Shown here: positions 6,644 to 10,441 of the stretch, piece by piece | How the letters are laid out: each line of letters opens with the position of its first letter | How positions within the stretch are numbered: the stretch's first letter is position 1 | Assembly (NCBI GenBank): GCA_029287815.1 | Contig: JARFQK010000084.1 | Location: 1 to 10,441 of the forward strand | Source of the DNA: Gammaproteobacteria bacterium | GTDB lineage: Bacteria > Pseudomonadota > Gammaproteobacteria > SZUA-229 | Direction: 5' to 3' | Length of the DNA stretch: 10,441 nt | Notes under the pieces: model-generated | Seen by the model: the letters and a program-made list of their open reading frames with translations, nothing else | Told to the model about the DNA's origin: nothing | The model's database searches: none | Position numbers and translations under genes: made by a program

Positions 6644-6727
6644 GTCGTTGCGAGTGAAGCGAAGCAATCTCATGAAACCCGCGAGCCCGAAGGAGATTGC
6701 CACGTCGCTGTCGCGACTCGCAATGAC
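6644..6727. repeat. Imperfect palindromic intergenic repeat, copy 2
   Basis: This is a second member of the family seen at 1743-1833, again between convergent genes: 33 nt after the aroE stop and 22 nt from the stop of the GAF-GGDEF-EAL gene. The right arm (6691-6727) matches the right arm of copy 1 at 34 of 37 positions. The left arm (6644-6670) starts GTCGTTGCGAGT, pairing with ACTCGCAATGAC (6716-6727) except for one position, and ends GCAATCT pairing with AGATTGC (6694-6700). It lacks about 10 nt of the stem, including the GTG before GCAATC, so the hairpin is asymmetric. This copy looks more degraded than copy 1. No coding capacity is seen. Confidence 0.82.
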
Positions 6728-6749
6728 AAGTTTGCTGGATGCCGGCGGG

Positions 6750-8741
6750 CTAGCCCACTTTGACCTGGGGACCTCCGAGCAATAGCTCGAATTGTTCCGC
6801 CGACAGGGGCTCGCTGATGATAAAACCCTGCGCAAGATCGCAGCCCAGCGAGGCCAGGCGCTGCAAGGTTGCAGCACTTTGAACACCTTCAGCGACTACG
6901 GACATGCCCAGATTATGCGCGAGTTCTATCGTCGAATGCACAATGACCTCATCGTTTTGTGATTTTTCCATATCGGTCACGAACGACTGATCGATTTTCA
7001 GTTCGCTGACCGGCAGTTTTTTCAGTCGGCTCAACGACGAATAGCCGGTACCAAAGTCATCGATTGACAGCGTGATACCAAGGTAACGAATATGCTCGAG
7101 CACGTCGAACAAATGATCATATTCAGACAGAAACAGGTTTTCGGTAATCTCGAACTTCAGCAACTGACCCTCCTCCGTGGAGCCCAAAAGTGATTCCAGG
7201 CGTTGGGTAAACTCCGGATTCAGCAGATCATTGACCGAAATATTCACCGACACTTTCAGTTCGCGGCCATGCTTTCGCCAGTCAGTCGCATGCGCCAGCG
7301 CCGTTTCGATCACCCATGTCGTGTATTTGTCAATCAGTCCGATCTGCTCGAGTTCACAGATGAACACATCGGGTTTGACGATTCCGTAGCGCGGATGCAC
7401 CCAACGCCCCAGCGCCTCGACTGCCGTCATCTCATTGCTCTTCAGGTCGATTTGCGGCTGATAGTAGAGCTCGAACTCTGCATTATCGAATGCTTTGCGC
7501 AGATCTGTAACCATCGTCAGATAGCCCAACGGCGAGTGATCATTGACAGGCTGGTAAAGCGTAATACCCTGCTTTAATTTCTTCGCACTGTACATCGCTG
7601 AGTCAGCGCGACAGAGCATATCGGTCACATTGTCGCCATGCTCAGGATAGATGCTAATCCCAATGCTCGCGCCAACGCTGATGGTCGAATCGTTGATCTG
7701 GAAAGGCTTCTCGAGCGCTTTGAGAAATGCATTGGCACGACTCAGGATTTTCTCTCTGCCACTGTCAGGCAATATCACAGCGAACTCATCACCGCCAAGG
7801 CGCGCGAAGGTATCGTCAGGATAGACGTACTGCTGTAGCAACAGCGCAATCTCCTTGAGTATTTGATCGCCCTTGTCGTGACCGAGCGCATCATTGATGT
7901 CCTTGAAGCGATCCAGGTCAATCAGCAACAAACCCAGCTTGGTGCCCGAGGATTCAGCCCGTGTGATACCGCGGGAGAGACGGTCCCTGAACAGGGAGCG
8001 GTTGGGTAATGAAGTTAACGGATCGTAAAGCGCATGAAACTCGAGCTCTCGATTGCTCTCAAGCAACTGTTTGTTCATGATCTTCAAACGCCGTCGATAA
8101 TCCTCATTCAAACGATTGGTCTGCTCCATTTGCTGCACGACCATCGCGTTCTCGATCGCGACCGAAACGATGCCCGCAAACATGGTCAACAGGTTGAGGT
8201 CCCTGCGCGTGAATTCGTGACGATCGGTCTTGTTAGCCGCTGAAATACCACCCAGAAAATGCTCCTTTCCCTGCAATGGCACCATTATCAGCGTACCCGC
8301 CTGCTTCTCCCAGCGGTTGCGTTCCCCTTCATCGAGCTCATCCAACACTCCTCGCCACCAGGGTCGCTTGTGTTTCCATACCCAGCCACACACGCCGTAT
8401 TCAAGCGGCAGCGACTCGCCGACGATTTCACCGCTGTTGATCCCTGAACCCGCGCGATAGGTGTAAGTCTCACAATTCTCATCCAGGATCGGGATCAACA
8501 GAGTCTCAGCTTTCACCAGCTCGCGCGCACGATCGGCGACAAGCTGAAAGAGGTTGTTGATATCGAGTTCGCTGCCAATTTCCGTGAAGGTACGTTGCAG
8601 TAGATCGATCTCCGTCTCGCGGTGCTGCAGACTTTCTCGAAGATCGCTGATCTTGCCTTTGTTCTTCTCTTTATCAGACACTCGATGTAGACCACGAGAC
8701 AGGATTGACACTGATTCAAGTGTAGTACATAAGTCCGACAT
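6750..8741 (-). CDS. GAF-GGDEF-EAL cyclic-di-GMP protein
   Basis: This 663-residue cytoplasmic protein is a probable c-di-GMP synthase/phosphodiesterase. Residues 22-56 are charged and probably coiled coil; a GAF sensor domain spans about 58-200; a second helical linker covers about 203-235; GGDEF spans about 236-397; EAL spans about 405-655. GGDEF is intact at 316-320. The inhibitory RxxD site is absent: the equivalent four residues (307-310) read YPDD. The EAL domain is canonical, with E442-A-L-G-R446, N500, E531, D561/D562, K582, E618 and Q638, so phosphodiesterase activity is likely; whether GGDEF makes c-di-GMP or only binds GTP as a regulator cannot be decided. The ligand of the GAF domain is unknown. 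The ATG at 8741 is chosen: AGGTGG lies just upstream on the minus strand, and the alternative TTG at 8765 adds 8 residues. The gene lies 90 nt downstream of the gamma-carbonic-anhydrase-like gene on the same strand and could share its transcript. Confidence 0.92.
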   Translation of the reverse strand: MSDLCTTLESVSILSRGLHRVSDKEKNKGKISDLRESLQHRETEIDLLQRTFTEIGSELDINNLFQLVADRARELVKAETLLIPILDENCETYTYRAGSGINSGEIVGESLPLEYGVCGWVWKHKRPWWRGVLDELDEGERNRWEKQAGTLIMVPLQGKEHFLGGISAANKTDRHEFTRRDLNLLTMFAGIVSVAIENAMVVQQMEQTNRLNEDYRRRLKIMNKQLLESNRELEFHALYDPLTSLPNRSLFRDRLSRGITRAESSGTKLGLLLIDLDRFKDINDALGHDKGDQILKEIALLLQQYVYPDDTFARLGGDEFAVILPDSGREKILSRANAFLKALEKPFQINDSTISVGASIGISIYPEHGDNVTDMLCRADSAMYSAKKLKQGITLYQPVNDHSPLGYLTMVTDLRKAFDNAEFELYYQPQIDLKSNEMTAVEALGRWVHPRYGIVKPDVFICELEQIGLIDKYTTWVIETALAHATDWRKHGRELKVSVNISVNDLLNPEFTQRLESLLGSTEEGQLLKFEITENLFLSEYDHLFDVLEHIRYLGITLSIDDFGTGYSSLSRLKKLPVSELKIDQSFVTDMEKSQNDEVIVHSTIELAHNLGMSVVAEGVQSAATLQRLASLGCDLAQGFIISEPLSAEQFELLLGGPQVKVG

Positions 8742-8831
8742 GACCACCTGCTGGTGCCGCAACAACGGGCGTCACCGACGTGGTGCACGCAGCCCGGATC
8801 GAATGCTGAGATGCGGTAGCCTTTGTGCTGG

Positions 8832-9359
8832 TTAGGCCATGTGGCGGCTCTTCAACGCCACATAGTGCGCAGCGGAATACTCGAGAAAAGCTTTTTCGCG
8901 TTCGGACAACTCGCGCACACGTTTTGCCGGGCTGCCCAACCAAAGATAGCCACCCTCCAGCTCCTTGCCCGACGAGACCAGCGAACCGGCCCCGAGAATG
9001 GCACCCGATCTGATGACGGCGCCGTCGAGTATGATGGACCCCATACCGATCAGACACAGATCTTCAACCGTGCACGCGTGCACCACCGCGTTGTGACCGA
9101 CTGTAACATCATTGCCAATCGACAACGCATTCCCACCAGGTGCGAACTCACTGTCATGAGTAACATGCAGAACACTGCCATCCTGGATGTTGGTTCGTTC
9201 GCCGATACGAATCGATTGGATATCGCCGCGGACAGAGCACATCGGCCAGATCGAGCTGTCCGCGCCGATCACGACATCGCCGGTCACCACAGCGCTTGCG
9301 TCAACGAAAGCCGATGCCGCGACCTTCGGCAAATATTGTTCGAATTTTCTGATTGCCAT
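8832..9359 (-). CDS. Gamma-carbonic-anhydrase-like hexapeptide protein (YrdA family)
   Basis: The 175 residues form a left-handed beta-helix of hexapeptide repeats typical of the trimeric gamma-carbonic-anhydrase family, closely similar to E. coli YrdA in motifs such as LHVTH, VGH, GMGSIILDGA, GAGSLV and GYLWLGSPAK. Three probable metal ligands are H65, H89 and H94, the last two spaced 5 apart as in the archaeal enzyme Cam (H117, H122); R44, D46 and Q59 match its R59, D61 and Q75. The long acidic loop that carries the proton-shuttle glutamate of Cam is missing, as in YrdA and CaiE relatives, so CO2 hydration cannot be assumed and the role is unknown. The C-terminal helix (about 147-175) is typical. 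The ATG at 9359 agrees with the family start although its ribosome site is weak. The gene is divergent from ubiA across 87 bp. In E. coli yrdA lies near aroE and tsaC, so neighbourhood is partly conserved. Confidence 0.93.
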   Translation of the reverse strand: MAIRKFEQYLPKVAASAFVDASAVVTGDVVIGADSSIWPMCSVRGDIQSIRIGERTNIQDGSVLHVTHDSEFAPGGNALSIGNDVTVGHNAVVHACTVEDLCLIGMGSIILDGAVIRSGAILGAGSLVSSGKELEGGYLWLGSPAKRVRELSEREKAFLEYSAAHYVALKSRHMA

Positions 9360-9430
9360 GCAGTTACATTAAACCACTGTTCCGTGAGTGGCAATATCGA
9401 TCCACAGACTCGGCGTCGCAGCGCGAAGTT

Positions 9431-9434
9431 GAGG
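9431..9434 (+). promoter_or_regulatory. Possible ribosome binding site for long-form ubiA
   Basis: GAGG stands 12 nt before the ATG at 9447, a little further than usual. TAAAAT follows immediately at 9435-9440 and could be read as a -10, but the transcript would then begin almost at the ATG. Support is modest, and it matters only because it bears on whether UbiA starts at 9447 or at 9681. Confidence 0.35.
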
Positions 9435-9446
9435 TAAAATCTGCGC

Positions 9447-10441
9447 ATGAATCTGCCCGCGCCCGCTAAACAGGCCATCGACAAGCTGAACAACCTGCTC
9501 GACAGAGCTGCACACCATCCGTTAATGGACAAAGTGGACCAGGGTTTGCAAAAACTCAGCCCGAAAAGGATCACAGCTGCGCTGGATGAGCTCGCGGCCA
9601 AGGTTCGGAACAATCCACGCATCAGCGCCGCCGTCAGCTACAGCGATGATCAGCTTTCGCGCGCGGCCAATTCAAGGCTGATGCAGCGTCTTGAGCAGTA
9701 CGCCTTGCTGGTGCGCCTGGATCGACCGATCGGGATCTTCCTGCTGCTGTGGCCGACGATGATATCGTTGTGGATTGCTGCCGAGGGCATACCCGATCCG
9801 CTGGTTCTGTCCGTGTTCATTGCCGGCGTGATTCTGATGCGCTCTGCAGGCTGTGCGATCAACGATTACGCCGACCGCGACATCGATGGCAACGTGGCCC
9901 GCACCAAGAACCGTCCAATCGTCAGCGGACAGGTCACAGCTACGGAAGCCTTGCTCGTGTTCGCTGCACTCAGCCTGTGCGCGTTCGGCCTGGTGCTACT
10001 GATGAACAAACTGACCATCATCATGTCACTGGGGGGTGTGGTACTAGCCGCGAGCTATCCGTTCATGAAACGCTATCATTTCCTGCCACAAGTGCACCTT
10101 GGGGCGGCGTTTGGCTGGACGGTGCCGATGGCTTTCACAGCGCAAGCCAACGAGCTGACCCCGGTCACCTGGCTGCTGTTTTTTGCGACGGTATTATGGA
10201 CCACGGCCTACGATACGATGTACGCAATGGCAGACCGCAAGGACGACCTGAAAATCGGCGTAAAGTCCACCGCAATACTGTTCGGACCGCTGGATCGACT
10301 AATGATCGGCGTGATTCAGGGTATGCTGATCATCGACTTGATACTGATCGGTCAGCGCGCCGAACTCAGCGGTTTCTACTTCACTGGCGTTGTCGCGGCA
10401 AGCGTGCTGGCGATCTGGCAGCAATACCTGATCAAGGATCG
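9447..10441 (+). CDS. ubiA: 4-hydroxybenzoate octaprenyltransferase with N-terminal extension (partial)
   Basis: UbiA is the membrane prenyltransferase that attaches the polyprenyl tail to 4-hydroxybenzoate in ubiquinone synthesis. The frame is open to the right edge (331 codons seen). From about residue 82 it follows E. coli UbiA closely: RLDRPIG (90-96), LLLWPT, then the first Asp-rich motif NDYADRDID (139-147), RTKNRP (152-157), YPFMKRY, LPQVHLGAAFGW, and the second motif YDTMYAMADRKDD (255-267), followed by KIGVKSTAILFG. Several hydrophobic segments fit a multi-pass membrane enzyme. Residues 1-79 have no counterpart in E. coli UbiA: they are hydrophilic, probably helical, with no signal peptide, and GC-rich at third codon positions, so they look coding. 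A shorter start, ATG at 9681 (residue 79), would give the usual length but has only AAGG 3 nt upstream. Either a fused N-terminal region or a misassigned start is possible. About 40 C-terminal residues lie beyond the window. Confidence 0.94.
   Translation, partial: MNLPAPAKQAIDKLNNLLDRAAHHPLMDKVDQGLQKLSPKRITAALDELAAKVRNNPRISAAVSYSDDQLSRAANSRLMQRLEQYALLVRLDRPIGIFLLLWPTMISLWIAAEGIPDPLVLSVFIAGVILMRSAGCAINDYADRDIDGNVARTKNRPIVSGQVTATEALLVFAALSLCAFGLVLLMNKLTIIMSLGGVVLAASYPFMKRYHFLPQVHLGAAFGWTVPMAFTAQANELTPVTWLLFFATVLWTTAYDTMYAMADRKDDLKIGVKSTAILFGPLDRLMIGVIQGMLIIDLILIGQRAELSGFYFTGVVAASVLAIWQQYLIKD

Noticed and set aside
6420..6785. 121-codon plus-strand open frame over the 3' end of aroE
   Set aside because: It is a shadow of aroE in another frame followed by the translated second repeat copy.
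9368..9394. Promoter TTGCCA / TTTAAT for the gamma-carbonic-anhydrase-like gene (minus strand)
   Set aside because: The hexamers are good but lie only 15 nt apart and the start of transcription would fall almost at the ATG.
8823..9437. 204-codon plus-strand open frame across the gamma-carbonic-anhydrase-like gene
   Set aside because: The minus strand encodes a full YrdA-like protein; the antisense product has no recognisable motif.
1..10441. Defence island, CRISPR, prophage or transposon
   Set aside because: No transposase, integrase, nuclease, regularly spaced repeats or tRNA-type attachment site was seen; all genes are core metabolism or c-di-GMP signalling.

Overview
This looks like a chromosomal housekeeping segment of a free-living gammaproteobacterium outside the enterics, with moderately high GC. 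The recognisable proteins (TsaC, HemF, HemB, AroE, YrdA-like gamma-carbonic-anhydrase-fold protein, UbiA) read like Pseudomonas and E. coli orthologues, and the topA-tsaC-hemF-aroE neighbourhood is known from gammaproteobacteria. HemF is the oxygen-dependent coproporphyrinogen oxidase and UbiA is the ubiquinone prenyltransferase, which points to aerobic respiration. I cannot name a genus from the sequence alone.

Layout. (1) 1-1707, plus strand: the 3' end of topA with a lysine-rich tail, then tsaC and hemF, packed with gaps of 2 nt and 1 nt, probably one transcript. (2) 1708-1868: a convergent junction holding a 91-bp imperfect palindrome. (3) 1869-4445, minus strand: a large receiver-receiver-PAS-GGDEF-EAL protein. 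(4) 4446-4743: a divergent intergenic region with an extended -10 promoter for hemB and a perfect 12-bp palindrome. (5) 4744-6610, plus strand: hemB (GTG start) and aroE. (6) 6611-6749: a second convergent junction with a relative of the first palindromic element. (7) 6750-8741, minus strand: a GAF-GGDEF-EAL protein. (8) 8832-9359, minus strand: a gamma-carbonic-anhydrase-like left-handed beta-helix protein. (9) 9447 to the window end, plus strand: ubiA, cut by the window edge, with an unusual N-terminal extension of about 79 residues.

How the parts relate. The plus-strand genes serve core metabolism: DNA supercoiling, tRNA t6A modification, tetrapyrrole synthesis (HemB early, HemF late), the shikimate pathway, and ubiquinone synthesis from 4-hydroxybenzoate, a chorismate product. 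Two composite cyclic-di-GMP enzymes are interleaved on the opposite strand. Each meets a housekeeping operon tail to tail, and each junction carries a copy of the same palindromic repeat family at nearly the same distance from the flanking stop codons. That repeated arrangement is the most unusual structural feature here.

I see no CRISPR array, transposase, phage gene, tRNA, rRNA or defence system, and no clear sign of a new multi-gene system. The points worth a second look are the two repeat-bearing junctions, a degenerate first receiver and an EAL-domain insertion in the larger c-di-GMP protein, the UbiA extension, and loss of a conserved WPGP-type motif in TsaC.
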